DNA from: Strigamia acuminata
Taxonomy: Eukaryota > Arthropoda > Chilopoda > Geophilomorpha > Linotaeniidae
Direction: 5' to 3'
Assembly (NCBI GenBank): GCA_949358305.1
Contig: OX442324.1
Location: 1,539,501-1,603,500 of the forward strand
DNA length: 64,000 nt
The notes beneath the pieces are model-generated. The model searched no databases. It saw only the letters and a list, made by a program, of their open reading frames with translations, and was not told the origin of the DNA. Shown here one piece after another: positions 32,926 to 44,837 of this stretch. Made by a program: the position numbers and the translations under genes. Positions within the stretch are counted from its first letter, which is position 1. Each line of letters begins with the position of its first letter.

Positions 32926-35832
32926 ATGGCAAGCAAGGATCTTGATTCGGCTTGGGCCAGAGAACTGGCTGTTCTTTGCGACGTCGATCCATGCGACATT
33001 AAGACGCAGGACGATGTCATGGAACTCATTCGGTTATTTCAACGCGAAAAGCAGCTGGCAGCACTTGATGCCGCCGCTGCACATGGCGAAGCAATTTGGT
33101 CAAATTTTGCCGCAGAACAGGCGCGTAAAGCAGCTGTTCGTGCGCGGAATGAGGCCAGCGACATGGCGGAGGCTTGGGCAAGATCCGCGGTGTCGCAGCA
33201 ATTGGATTTCAGTAAACGTATCATGGAATTGTCCAGCAGGTCGACGATAACTCGAGCCGCTGCATCGGACGATTCCGACGTTGAAAGCGAGCCGGAGGAG
33301 CTGGACCTGGTTGCGGAGAACGGTGTGGTTCAGCCCGTTGAACTCTACGACCGGATCTCGCCGCCCCAGCCGCTAGAATTGATTGAGGCGGATGAAGGCG
33401 TCGTAGCAGACGGCTCACCGCCCGACCAAGTCTGTTTCGTAGGCTTAGCCGTCGGAGCGGCCTGGGATACGGTGAGTGTCGCCGGACTGGGCAGAGATTT
33501 TCCTCTCCCGTTCATCGACGTTCATTTTTCCGACCGTGACGCGGTGGCGCTTATGGATACCGCTGCTTCAGGGCAGTATATGAGTAGTGCCACAGCCGAG
33601 GAATACGGACTGACAGCCTTGATTGAACCCTGTGATGATTTCGTTAGGGTTATGACAGGTGACAGAGTAACCAGTCCCTTGGGGACGGTGAAATTGTGCG
33701 TCAGCTGGCAGACGGGAGAAGGTTGGTTACGGTTTGCAGTGTTACCTTCTTCTTCTAACTTCATCCTTTTGGGGTGTAGTTGGTTGAGGGAATCTGGCAT
33801 TGTAATTCGCATTTCACGGAACGATTGGTACCAAGCCGATAATCCGGAGGTAACGTTTCCTTTCGCTCCTCGTCCTGGACAGCTAGACGACAGTGGTGCA
33901 GATGTTGACAAGTGGGCAAGGGTCACGCTGGAACACGGCGTCGACGCGGCCGCGCTGTCACTATCATCCAAACAATTAGATTTGTTGGAGGACTGCAAAA
34001 TAGAAGATATGCGGAAGATGAGATTGACTCGTGTGCTCGGCGAGTTCAGCCACACCTTCAGCGAGACAGGAGGCTGTCATCCGACGGTGGAACTTCGGAT
34101 CCCCACGGGTAATGCGCCACCCTTCTCGTGCGATATCAAGCCGACATCCCCTGCTGAAGCAAAGGCTCTTCGCCGTTTGGTGAGGTGCGCGCTGAAAAAG
34201 GGTGAAATAGAGAAAAGCGTAAGTGCTTATAGGAACCAGCCGGTGATAAGTATATTACCTGACGGAACCTTTGACGCTTGCATCGATTTTAGACAGCTCA
34301 ATTCAGTCACGGAGAGAGACACATACCCAGTTCCGTCTATTCCCATGATTTTGGCCTGTTTGGAAGGGAGTGTGTTCTTCTCTACTTTGGATCTGGCTAT
34401 GGGCTGCTTTCAGGTAAGGATTGCGCTCAAGGACAGACCTAAAACGGCGTTTTACACACCCCAAGGTACCTTTCAGTTTGCGAAATTGCCCTACGGATTG
34501 TTAAATACCCCTGTGGCATTTCAACGGCTGATGGGGAAGGTACTCGGCGAATCGAAGTTTAAGTGGGCGTTGCCCTACCTGGACTCGATTGTGGTGTTCA
34601 GCAAAACTTTTGAGGAACACCTGACGCACCTGTCCGACGTGCTGAGCAGGCTGAGCAGATATTGCTTGACCGCTAGCCCGTCTGGATCTTGTGTGATATC
34701 TACTTCTTGGGACTTTCTTGGCTATTCTATGACTCCCGCAGGTTTTCAACCGAATAAACGCCGTGTTCAGGCGATCGTGGACTATCCACGACCGGCGAAT
34801 GTCGCCCAGCTGCGACGTTTCCTCGGCATGTTTGGAGGAGACACACCACCGATCGAGGGTTTGGAACATCTGTCGAATCCGCTGGATGACCTACTCAGCG
34901 TTGGTACTGAATGGAATTGGTCCGACGAGTGCCAGGGAGTATTCGAATTTTTCAAGGATCATCTTTCGCGTGGGATCGTGCAGCCGATGCCTGATTTCAA
35001 CAAGACTTTCGTCATACATGCTGCCGCAAGTTTGGTTGGGCTCGGTGCAGTCCTCACACAGATCGATCATCTAGGGGTCAGAAGACCCGTTGCTTACGCG
35101 AGTCGTGTGCTGCAAGGCGCCGAGACAGCGTTAAGCCCGCCGGAACTCGATTGTCTGGCAGTTCTGCAGGCAGTCGCTTCCTTTCGATCTTTCATCGCAT
35201 ATTCAAAATTCGAAATCGAAACAGGTTGCGTGGCGTTGTTTTGGTTACTACACTCAATCAACACGTCAGGTCGCCTGGTGCGGTGGGCAATGCAACTCCA
35301 ACAGGTGAGATTCTCTTTTAAATTCAGGAGAGATGTGGACGATCGGATCGCAATCGCTCTTTCTCGTGTGGGCCTAGATGACGAGGAGACGACATTGGCG
35401 GCCTCACGCGAAGAAAAAGCTGCTTCCATGCTCGCCCGCACTCTTGTTTCAGAAAGCCTCGCTGGTGCAGTCATGTCTTACGATGAGATCAGACAGAACC
35501 AGCGGGCGGATGCCGACTGTGGCGCGATCATGAGATGGTTAGATGAGGATCGAGATGACGACAGTCTCTTGACCCAACTCCCACCATCCATGGCGCAACA
35601 CATGTCCGATTATACGTTCGGTGAATGCGGAGAATTGTGTATCAATACCCCGTTCTCGTCCGAATCGTCGCTAACCAGGGCGGAGCAAGGCTTGGACGTG
35701 AAAATCCTAATGCCTGCACCGCTAGCTGACCGTTGCCTCGACGTCATTCGATTGCATCCTCGCTACACGCAGGATAACGCAGCCGACATGGTGAAAAGGT
35801 TACAACGCATCTTTTTCTGGCCAGGAACTTAG
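32926..35832 (+). CDS. Element F pol-like polyprotein, Ty3/gypsy type with altered active sites
   Basis: A 968-codon ATG frame. An alanine-rich N-terminal part (1-190) is followed by a retropepsin-like domain with LMDTAAS instead of DTGAS (about residue 209). RT spans about 430-620: STLDLAMGC keeps the first Asp, but the YxDD box reads YLDS (about 550). RNase H spans about 690-810: the TDAS position reads HAAA (about 697), the TDH position reads TGC (about 766) and ADALSR reads AIALSR (about 808), while the Glu in PELDCLA remains. The frame ends at FFWPGT, within the integrase zinc-binding region, so the integrase core is absent. The frame has no stops despite the loss of catalytic residues. 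It may be a young dead copy or a retained noncatalytic protein; the sequence alone cannot decide. Confidence 0.8.
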   Translation: MASKDLDSAWARELAVLCDVDPCDIKTQDDVMELIRLFQREKQLAALDAAAAHGEAIWSNFAAEQARKAAVRARNEASDMAEAWARSAVSQQLDFSKRIMELSSRSTITRAAASDDSDVESEPEELDLVAENGVVQPVELYDRISPPQPLELIEADEGVVADGSPPDQVCFVGLAVGAAWDTVSVAGLGRDFPLPFIDVHFSDRDAVALMDTAASGQYMSSATAEEYGLTALIEPCDDFVRVMTGDRVTSPLGTVKLCVSWQTGEGWLRFAVLPSSSNFILLGCSWLRESGIVIRISRNDWYQADNPEVTFPFAPRPGQLDDSGADVDKWARVTLEHGVDAAALSLSSKQLDLLEDCKIEDMRKMRLTRVLGEFSHTFSETGGCHPTVELRIPTGNAPPFSCDIKPTSPAEAKALRRLVRCALKKGEIEKSVSAYRNQPVISILPDGTFDACIDFRQLNSVTERDTYPVPSIPMILACLEGSVFFSTLDLAMGCFQVRIALKDRPKTAFYTPQGTFQFAKLPYGLLNTPVAFQRLMGKVLGESKFKWALPYLDSIVVFSKTFEEHLTHLSDVLSRLSRYCLTASPSGSCVISTSWDFLGYSMTPAGFQPNKRRVQAIVDYPRPANVAQLRRFLGMFGGDTPPIEGLEHLSNPLDDLLSVGTEWNWSDECQGVFEFFKDHLSRGIVQPMPDFNKTFVIHAAASLVGLGAVLTQIDHLGVRRPVAYASRVLQGAETALSPPELDCLAVLQAVASFRSFIAYSKFEIETGCVALFWLLHSINTSGRLVRWAMQLQQVRFSFKFRRDVDDRIAIALSRVGLDDEETTLAASREEKAASMLARTLVSESLAGAVMSYDEIRQNQRADADCGAIMRWLDEDRDDDSLLTQLPPSMAQHMSDYTFGECGELCINTPFSSESSLTRAEQGLDVKILMPAPLADRCLDVIRLHPRYTQDNAADMVKRLQRIFFWPGT

Positions 35833-38530
35833 AAATTCCATGTTTCGGCTGGATTTGAAAAGATGAACGTTCGTCAGGCGTAGACACGGCGAATCCTCGT
35901 CATTGTCACACCGACAAACACAAAATTGAGCCCGTAAGTTACCCTGTAACGATGGCTTATTGAAATGGATGTTTTTTATTTTTTATCTAACTCACCTGTT
36001 TTGGTAAAAGTCACCTGTTGCACGGTCAAGTTGGAAAAATCGATTAGCAGGCCCGTGATTCGTCTCGATGGTCGCCGATCGATCAGTGTTGGTCACTAGA
36101 CCGATAGCACTGTTGGAATTGATTGATTAAGTCACTGAAATTGGTCGGAGAAGTTTGTTTAATTACCTGCTTTCTGTGGCCAGTTTGTTAATTTGTAGTG
36201 AAAACTTATACATATTGTGTATAAAAGCAGTGGTGTGAAAAACACCTTTTGTGAGAAGAAATAAGCGACATCTTTATGTGTTGAAAGCAGAAAAGCAAGT
36301 GAGTTTTATTATCCAGTCATGTGACCAGAAAGAACATGAACAGCGCCCCCTTTGGGCAAAATACATAAGCTGCATGTAAACAAACACAGCAGCTAGTCTT
36401 ACAAATAATACAGCGCGCAAATAAACAAGTATAATAAATACAAAGCGTATCACCGCTTGATGATACGACACAAGAGTACATAAAAGCCTAACACAGTTTC
36501 AGCGGTCATGTTACGATCTCTACCGATGAGAATCGAGCGTTTATATAACGTCACGAAATCTCGCGGAGGAGCGTAGCCATGGCGACGGTCTCAGCACCGC
36601 AGCCGCGATTTTTAAGCAGGTTTTATTTCTCTGCCCGGGGATCGTGGGAGTTTTTTCGCTAAAAAATTCGGAAAATTGTCATGGCAATAAAATAATATGG
36701 CTTTGTGATGTTTTTCCTGCGCTTTCTGAGAAAGATCGTCTCTTTAGATTGGGAATTAGTTATTGCACCAATTAGAGGGGTGTGGGTGTCGTGGGACCCA
36801 ATCACAGGTCACGGGTCGAGGATTGTTCTCTGTTTAGACTCGAGGTTTCTTGTTTCTGGACATAGTCCCCGTGTGTCACTTGTTTTCCAGAGAGCGACCA
36901 TTCAGCATCAGCTGACTTTTGCTTGTGTTCGTGTTCGGGAAAAGTTTTGAGTTGCGATATGAGGGTAAGACACAAACTTATTTCCTTTTTTGCATCATTT
37001 ACTGTGGCCCTTTTTCTCGATAAAACCCGTGACCGATTGCCTTCTTTCGTACCCCGACCTCGATATTACGTGCAACTTAGCGTTCGAGCAGGCAGTTTCG
37101 GCCGCCGCCCCTCGCTAGGGACGCAGGCGGATCGAAGTCGTTTTGGCCGCCGCGATCGAATTGATTCACTGAAACACTTGTGGTTTCGACCATTTAGTGT
37201 TCGGGAAACATTTTGAGAAGTATTTTGTGTGAAGAAAACATGAAATTTCGGCCTTTTCTCTCACGAAGCGCTTCGTGATACCTGATGCGATTGGTTTCGG
37301 TTTGCCATTCGTCTTCCGTCTCGAATTTTCTATCACTTCTTTTCGCTTCTTTTTCTTCTTTTTTCCGATGTTTCTGTGAAAAGTTCTTTTTATTAGTTTT
37401 TCTTTTTTTGCTCCGTTTTAACTTTTTTTTTTGTTTATTTTATTTTTCATTTTTTTTTTTGATTACGTATCTTTTTTTTGTTTTTTGCCTCCATTCGCCG
37501 TGTCCCCGGTTTTTCTTTCTGAAAAGGGTGGGTATCGGCGTCGAATTCGCGAGTCAGCTGGCAAAGGTTACACCGTGACCCACGCCTAACCCCTCGGAAT
37601 TCGTGCATCCCTCGTTCCTATTGTTCCTAATTGAGGTCAATGACCTGTATGCTGGTCACTTGAGTGGTCAGCGGCACGATCTGAGACCCCCAATCTGGGA
37701 AAACAATAGCGGGCGGTGAGGGGTTGTCGCAGCGGTAAGAGGAGCCGAGAAGTTCGCTTCCCGAATCACTCGCCGCCGCGACGCGACTCGAAGAAATCAA
37801 AGTCCACTTCCGTTTGGAGTTTTTCGTTCTTTTCTTTAGTCTTCAACCCCTCCTTTGTTTATTTTGCCCCGAACTCGAGTTTCTTTCTCAGCCGGCGCAA
37901 CTAAGTTTATTTTTCTTTCATTTTTTTCGGTGCGATCAAAAAATTGCTTTGTTTCTTTTCTCTTTTCGCTCGCTTTCAGGCTGAAAAGGCGTACCACTTT
38001 TTCGCTCGTTTGCGTATTTCTTTTCGGGACATCCTCTTTGTCATCATCATTGGTTTGTTCGTGTTTCCAGCGACTGGACTGGGTTCTGATTCAGGCGCCA
38101 GACTTCACCGACATGCCGGGCCGTTGTGCAGAACGGTCCGCCATGTTGGTTGCGGTTTGCGTTGCCATCACCATCCTTTCCCTTGTCGTGTGTGAAGCTC
38201 TTACAACCATCATTTCTTAGACCAGGCACCACGCTTTGGTCGAGGTTTCGTGTCACCTTGGTTCGGTTTAACGAATCCAGGAAAGTATTTCAGTACATCA
38301 CCGGAGCGCCGAAAATGGCTTCCGCCAGCTCGCTGTCTCCAACGATTGTGTAACATCCACTGACGTCATGTGCTTGCACGTGATCAAGTACTAGCGTGGG
38401 AGGTTGATTTTGTCGCCCCCTCGTGCCGGAATCCTAATTCATAACCCTTGCACCATACTTTCAACCCAATTTTTCCCTTTTTCGTTTTGTATAGTTTATT
38501 AATTTTATCTTTTATTATTTTATTATTTAG
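35833..38530 (+). other. Noncoding region of F between pol and the downstream frame
   Basis: No integrase core or other domain recognised. It contains many T-rich tracts (37320-37500, 37840-37980, 38490-38530). It ends in a pyrimidine-rich run and TTATTTAG, a plausible splice acceptor directly before the next open frame. Confidence 0.5.
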
Positions 38531-38899
38531 AATTCGGGTAACGGAGGCGGAGATGGGGGCGAACAGTGGCACATCTGCCCTGTTTGCTCAGGCGAGCGAT
38601 GGGAACTATCGGCGGGCGGTTGGGAGTCACCATGCGGCAACTGCCTCGGCATGGGATTGGTACACTTCTCTATTCCCAGGCAGAGGTGGTATGCGCGCCA
38701 CTCGCAACGACCGGGCGGCGACCGGAGTCACGCCCGTTCGATGATATCTTGGATGAGCGTCGACTCGTGGGAGAGGCGGACGCAGGATCTGTTGCGACAT
38801 GGGCATGCCCTCCTACCACGTGGTTTGACGGTGGAAGCTGTCAGAGCACGGGACGGGCAGCCTGGCCCATCGGGTTCTGCGCCTTCGGCACCAAGGGTT
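38531..38899 (+). CDS. F downstream frame, part 1 (CxxC pairs), cut by copia C
   Basis: The frame opens right after the TTTAG at 38526-38530 and has no early ATG, which suggests an exon. It encodes a Gly-rich start, then CPVC and, 21 residues later, PCGNC, a possible zinc-binding pair. A charged Arg/Trp-rich segment follows. At 38899 copia C interrupts it; counting codons shows that the frame continues in phase at 55403 once C and one GGGTT copy are discounted. I do not recognise the family. Confidence 0.5.
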
Positions 38900-39413
38900 T
38901 GTAGCAGAGGACGAAAAACAGGCACGAATTATCGTGCAAAACGACGAAAAACGGCCGAAAAGAAAGTTTCGGGATCGGTAGTGACGCCGTACGTGCGTAC
39001 ACACTTAACGGCAATAGAGCAACGTCTACACGACGTGCGTGGCCGAAATGCAATGAAAAACGAAGCTGTGCACTTATACAAACGTGCACAGTAATGTAAA
39101 AAGCATAAACAATTTAATTAGCAAAAGAAAACTTACAAAATGAGCCATTACTTGATGGGAAACACAGTGGGAGCTTGCAAACCAAGCAAGCAGCCATGTT
39201 GAGTGAAAATACATAAGTAAACGCCAACTGGTGGCGGAATTAAACATTAACAATGTCAGAAAAGATACAAACAGCATTGTACCTAATGCTAATAAATACA
39301 GCATCGTGCTTTAAGCACGGAAATACAGAAAACACAATGGAATCACGATATAACGCGATTAAGAAACGAAATACATTTGAATATTGTTATAAAACAATGA
39401 AACATTGGATAAT

Positions 39414-41313
39414 TGTGACGGTTTACAATGGCTATAAATGCCTATTTTCTTAGAAAGAAGCGCTGTTGCGCCATTATCATGATATCTCGAAGATATTCTG
39501 TGTAAAACTGATAAATGTCTGGAATAAAGTTATTTATGATGTTTCAAATACAAAGATGTTCGTTTATTAAGAATAAACACTCATTCCTACTTGATATCAA
39601 AGGATTCCGGCCGAATCACGAAGAGTCGTCTGCTAAAACCGCATTTGTCAATGCGCAATGTTGCCACAAGATGGCGCGATTACGATTTAGCGGCAAATTC
39701 AAGATATGAATATAAAACATGTAAATAAATATAAAACTATATTTACTAGAATGAAACGAAGCTTTGTGAACATTAATATAAAGATATATTAATGTCTTGT
39801 GATGTTAAATACAATGTAACTTCCATTTTCTGCGGGACAGGACATTTGGTGATCAATCGATCAACCAATAGATCTGATTGGTGGATCCATTTCCGGTCCT
39901 GGGTATCCAGTTCCGGTTGTGGTGAGAATTAGCACATTGTTCCTCCGTATCCACTTCCGGTGATACGGGATTGGAGGGATTCGTGGAACCCATGTTCCAA
40001 TTGGATAACTGGATTAATCCTTAATCCAGTCAGGTTATATAAACCCAAACAACCGGCCATTCTGCAGCTCTGTTTGATTATTTCTGTTTGGTATTGTTAC
40101 TTAAGAAGTATGATTCGTTGTTCACGTAAAAAACCTTTTGGTTCTTTGTTGATTTATTCGCAAAGAACCGTTGCATGATTCTACAGAATCATGCCACCGC
40201 CGGCAATTGAAGTCGAAGTGCTGGGATTATTATGTTGCATAAATGTTACAGTCTACGGTTGCGACGCCGAAGGAGAACCCGCCGTTGTGCAATTCAGTAT
40301 CCTCCGGACAGGACCAAGTTGTCTTTTTCGGTATGAACGTATTCCGTTACCACGAGTAGCATCGGTATTGTTGAGAATCGGTTCCTTCACCTGATGGTGC
40401 CAAAGCAGTCTGTTTTACAGTAACCACGAGTAGCACCAAGTGTTTGGCAAGCTGATTCTCATGGTATTCGATGCCAAAGCAGTCGGTCTATTATTAGTAC
40501 CGCGAGAGATAAAACTGCTGTGCGGAGCCGCGAGCTATCGACCCCTGTGTACGTGGTACCGTCAACCACTCGATGGACGACCGTGCTGCGACGCCGGGGA
40601 CGCTTGATACCGTTCTGCATGGCAAGGCGTATATTCTAATCGATGGCAATTGTGTGTTGCGACGGGAAGCTTAATCTTCATTTTATTTATAACAGAAAAA
40701 CTTAAACTCGACAACCAGTTGGACCAAAATCAAGTCAGAAGACTTAATCTCATATTGAACTCAATATAACCGATAAGTTGACGACAACTTATTCCCGAAA
40801 TATCTAAATAAGAATTCACAACGATATGAATTAAATATAATTCATAAGTGGAATATTGATAAGTAAATGAATACATTTACTTACACCAATATCCTCCCAA
40901 AGTTGTGGCGGTGCAGACAAAGTCAACCGCAATGCTCAGATCATTCGATTTATCGACGTGCGATAGTTTACACAGCGAACCAAGGAAACCAGCGAAGCCG
41001 TATCGGACTCCAGGACACAGCCATCCGGCTTAAGATGACATCTATAATCAGGTCGAGCGATGGGGAAACCGCTCCCATATTCCAGACCCGTAGTGATATT
41101 ATTCTAGGGCCAGTTGGCCAATTCTTTGTATAGTTTAATAGCTGATTTAACTTGCCAAATGTCGGCATTAGTCCTATGTATAATTTAGCTCATCCATATT
41201 GTTTGCCAACAATAAACTGTCTTGTATTTATCTCGTATTGTATTCACTGTTTATTTATTGCGATCTCTTCCCGGTACCATTGTTAAATGGGAGTTGTGGT
41301 CGTCACCGTCACA
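39414..41313 (+). repeat. 5' LTR of B2
   Basis: 1900 bp, TGTGACGG to CCGTCACA, with TATATAAA at 40036-40043. The 5' 620 bp (U3) differ clearly from the B1 LTR. Confidence 0.95.
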
Positions 41314-44300
41314 CGTGGAGGTCCCACCGAGATTAGGTTGCAATTAAATTCGATTGAATTGCAACAGTGAATATTGGAGATAAATATTTAACTAAAAGAT
41401 TTAAGTTAAAAATAGACAGATTAAATTTTCAGTTTATATTTCCATGTGAAGAAGTTAAACTGATGAAATAGAAATACGTAGTAGATTTTCCTTCATTATT
41501 TTCGTTTGAAGATTTTAGGGATTTCAAAGACTACCACCTAATCTCACACGTGGAGGTCCCACCGAGATTAGGTTGCAATTAAATTCGATAGAATTGTAAA
41601 AGTGAATTTTGAGATAAATATTTAACTAAAAGATTTAGTTAAAAAACAAACAAGTTTCAAACCATGTTTATTTTCTTGAGAAACACCAAAACAGTCCTTT
41701 AACTAGGAATTTCGGAAGTTATAGACCTATCACACGATCACTGAAATAGGTTGCAAATTAATTCGATCGAATTGCAAAAGCGAATCTTGAATCCGATATT
41801 AACTAAAAAATTTTAGTTAAAACAGACAAATAGATTTTCAGTTTATATTTTCATGTGAAAAGTTAAACTGACGAAATGGAAACGTTTAGTGAACTCTCTT
41901 TACTATTTTCGTTCGACAATTTAAGGAATACGAAGTATTTTAAATAAGAAATCAAAAAAGTTTCGAGTGAAATAAGAATACAGATATTTTTTTTCGAAGT
42001 TTGTTTTATTTCGAAAAGCTAAAAACATACAAGTTTAGAAGGCGGACTTCTTACGAATTTATCTTTCCACCTGAAAAGTTAAAACGAAGAAAACACCGCA
42101 ACTATTTGGAAATATTTACAAGAAATTAAGTTTCTTGTAACTGTACGTCGACACCGATAGCCAGCGACCACGCGCCATAGCAATACGCGTCGATCTCCGT
42201 ATCAAACGCAGCAGGGAAGCTACTCAAACCTTCAACGCAAGGTGCGAACGAATGCTTGGAAATTATGGCGGACAACAGATAAAAGACAGCGGAGAAATGT
42301 TACAGAAGGTTCGTAGAGATTTATTTAAGTGTCGCGAACTAATTTTTCCACTGCCATCGGTACCAAAGATAATTTAGTTGTTGGAGAAAAACAACACACT
42401 CCATTTCGCAGAAAAGATTTGCAAATCGAAATGAATATTACCTTTATTTGAAGGAATTAACTATTTTCACAAAAAGTACATTTTTTCCTTCGGGACAATG
42501 GAAATTAAGAAAATATAAAATGGCGGCGAATGAAGTTGCCGACCACATAGAATAGTATTTTTTACATTGAAAGTTACGAATCACGATAAACGCTTTCCCT
42601 CGGAAAAGTAAAAGGATTTCATTCAATCTTTCCTTTCGGAAATTTAACAGTGTTTTAAGTTTCCAACGATATTTGGGTCTCCCAAATTTTGAGAATTTCT
42701 AAATGAAATTTAGCTGTTTGAAAAACAACGAATATTTTTAGTAATCTAATCGGACATTTTCCCACATGATTTCTTAAAACCGGAATAACAAATCCATTTG
42801 TGGCTATGAACTTTGCCACATGAAATATTTACGGAGCGAATATTTTTTGATTGGATTGAAGCTTTAAAATCAGATAGCTGATTTAAACGAAGAAAATAAG
42901 TTTCAAAGTAATTATTTTTCTTTCGGAAAAATCAAATAAATCACCGCTGATGAAAAGTTGTATTTTTCCATTCGAAAAAACTAAGAATTGCACAAGATTT
43001 ATCTTCTATTTTGAACATAGATTTTATTCGGAAAAGGAAAGATTCTAGATACATTATTTTTCTCTAAAAATTAAGAATTTAGTCAATTTTCCTAAAGGTT
43101 AATGGAATGTCATCATATATTTCGTTCGTAATTTACGTGTTAAAGTTTAATCAGAAAAACGATTGAATATGTTTTATTTGCGATAAGTAAAAGAAAGGTT
43201 CTTTAAAAATGGAATTTCGATGCAAATCCCACAGTAAAGGGAATGTTATGTGTGAGCAATTAACGAAAAGTTGGAATAACTTCATTTTATTTCATTCAAA
43301 AGTAGTTGTGAAAAATCAATTTCAAATATTTTTCAAAGAAAAATTATTTTTATCGGAAAAAAGTAATTTACATGTCCTCGCGCGGACCGAGTAGTAAACT
43401 GCTTAATTGTGACATCGATACTGTTATTGTGTCACGTGTTATACGGAATTCCAAACCAGTGAATTACGAATTTTGGCGCGATAGGAATAGAAGTTTGACA
43501 GTGAAAGTTCTCCAGATTTGTCTTTTCATTTGAAAAGTTCAAATTGAGGAAATGCTGCAGCAGATGAAGGTATTTACGACAATTGAGATTTAAATATTCT
43601 TTCATTCAAAAGATAAAAGATCTCTGCAAAAACATCTCGTTATTAGAGATAAGGGGGACGAAAATTATTAAAACGAATAATCAAAGACACGTCCTTCGTA
43701 AATATCGCAAAGGAATAACTAATTGTGAAAACAATTGTCCGCTCAGGAAAAGTGGAATTTAGCTAGATATTTTCTTTCGAAAAATCAAAGCAATTGTCAT
43801 CAAAAAAGAAAGATTTGATGAATAATTTTTACCCAAAAGTCTAAAGGATTATCGAATAGTTTTCTCCCGAAAAACAAGTACACATTTGTACCAATAACTT
43901 TATCGTTTAAAGTAAAATTTCGAATATTTTCTTTTGGAAGATTAGAGAATTAGATAATTTTTCTCGCAAAACAAATTTAAAGAATTTTAACGAATTTTTA
44001 TTTGTTAAAAAAATTTGTTAAAAAAGGGGGAGATGGATGGTGAAAATTTATTTTTTCACACTCGAAAAATGGAATTTAAACCCGAAAAAGTAAAGACTTG
44101 GTCAAATTATTCTTCCTATTGGAAATGAATACACAATGTTGGGAATCGAAAATAGATTTCAATTACAAAGGAATGATTATTTGAACGATAATTGAATAAG
44201 AATAAGGAAAATTGAGAGTTTGAGAAAACTTTATTAAAACTGTGGTTGTAATGATATTACACACTAAACGGAATAATCAAAGAAAAATATTTTTTGAAGA

Positions 44301-44837
44301 AAAGTTATTTAATTATTTGGATTGGTAAAAATCCCAAAGTTCAAGAAGATTGAAGTAAGTTTATTTTATTTTCATTTGAAAAATACAATATTTTACGAAT
44401 GTCTTCCCGAAGGAATTTTATTTTATCGGTAAAATTGAATCTCGAAGGGAACGGACTTAGTAGAGAACTACTAAATAGATGTAACGTCCTTTATACCATT
44501 GGCCGACACTAACATCCGCCAATCAGAAGTTGGGAGATCTAGGGATCCCCAGCCCCCTGCTATTAAAGGAGGACCAGATCAGATACTGATCATTCGCATC
44601 CAGACCAGACCAGAAGACGTGTTCCAGAGTCATCTTGACCACGCCGTCCCGATTTCAGTCACGATTCGAATTTTGTGTGCCGTGTAACCTGCAAAAGCTA
44701 ACACGTGTCAAACAAACGCGAAGTTTAATTTTATTTTGTCAAAAGTAAAGTTTAGAAGTGTTTCTTGTTGAAAAGTGTATTATATTCGTCTTCTTTATAA
44801 ATTAAAGAATTAAAATCGTCAGATTTTGAATTTTTTT
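41314..44837 (+). other. Leader of B2 with tandem primer-site repeats
   Basis: Same arrangement as in B1: tRNA-Gln primer site at 41316-41334, an exact second copy at 41551-41569, and a third degenerate unit from about 41730. No long ORF. It differs from B1 by scattered substitutions and small indels (for example near 44240-44290). Confidence 0.85.

Noticed and set aside
36112-36494. A possible further solo LTR (TGTTGGAATT ... CTAACA)
   Set aside because: No matching target duplication and no second copy in the window.
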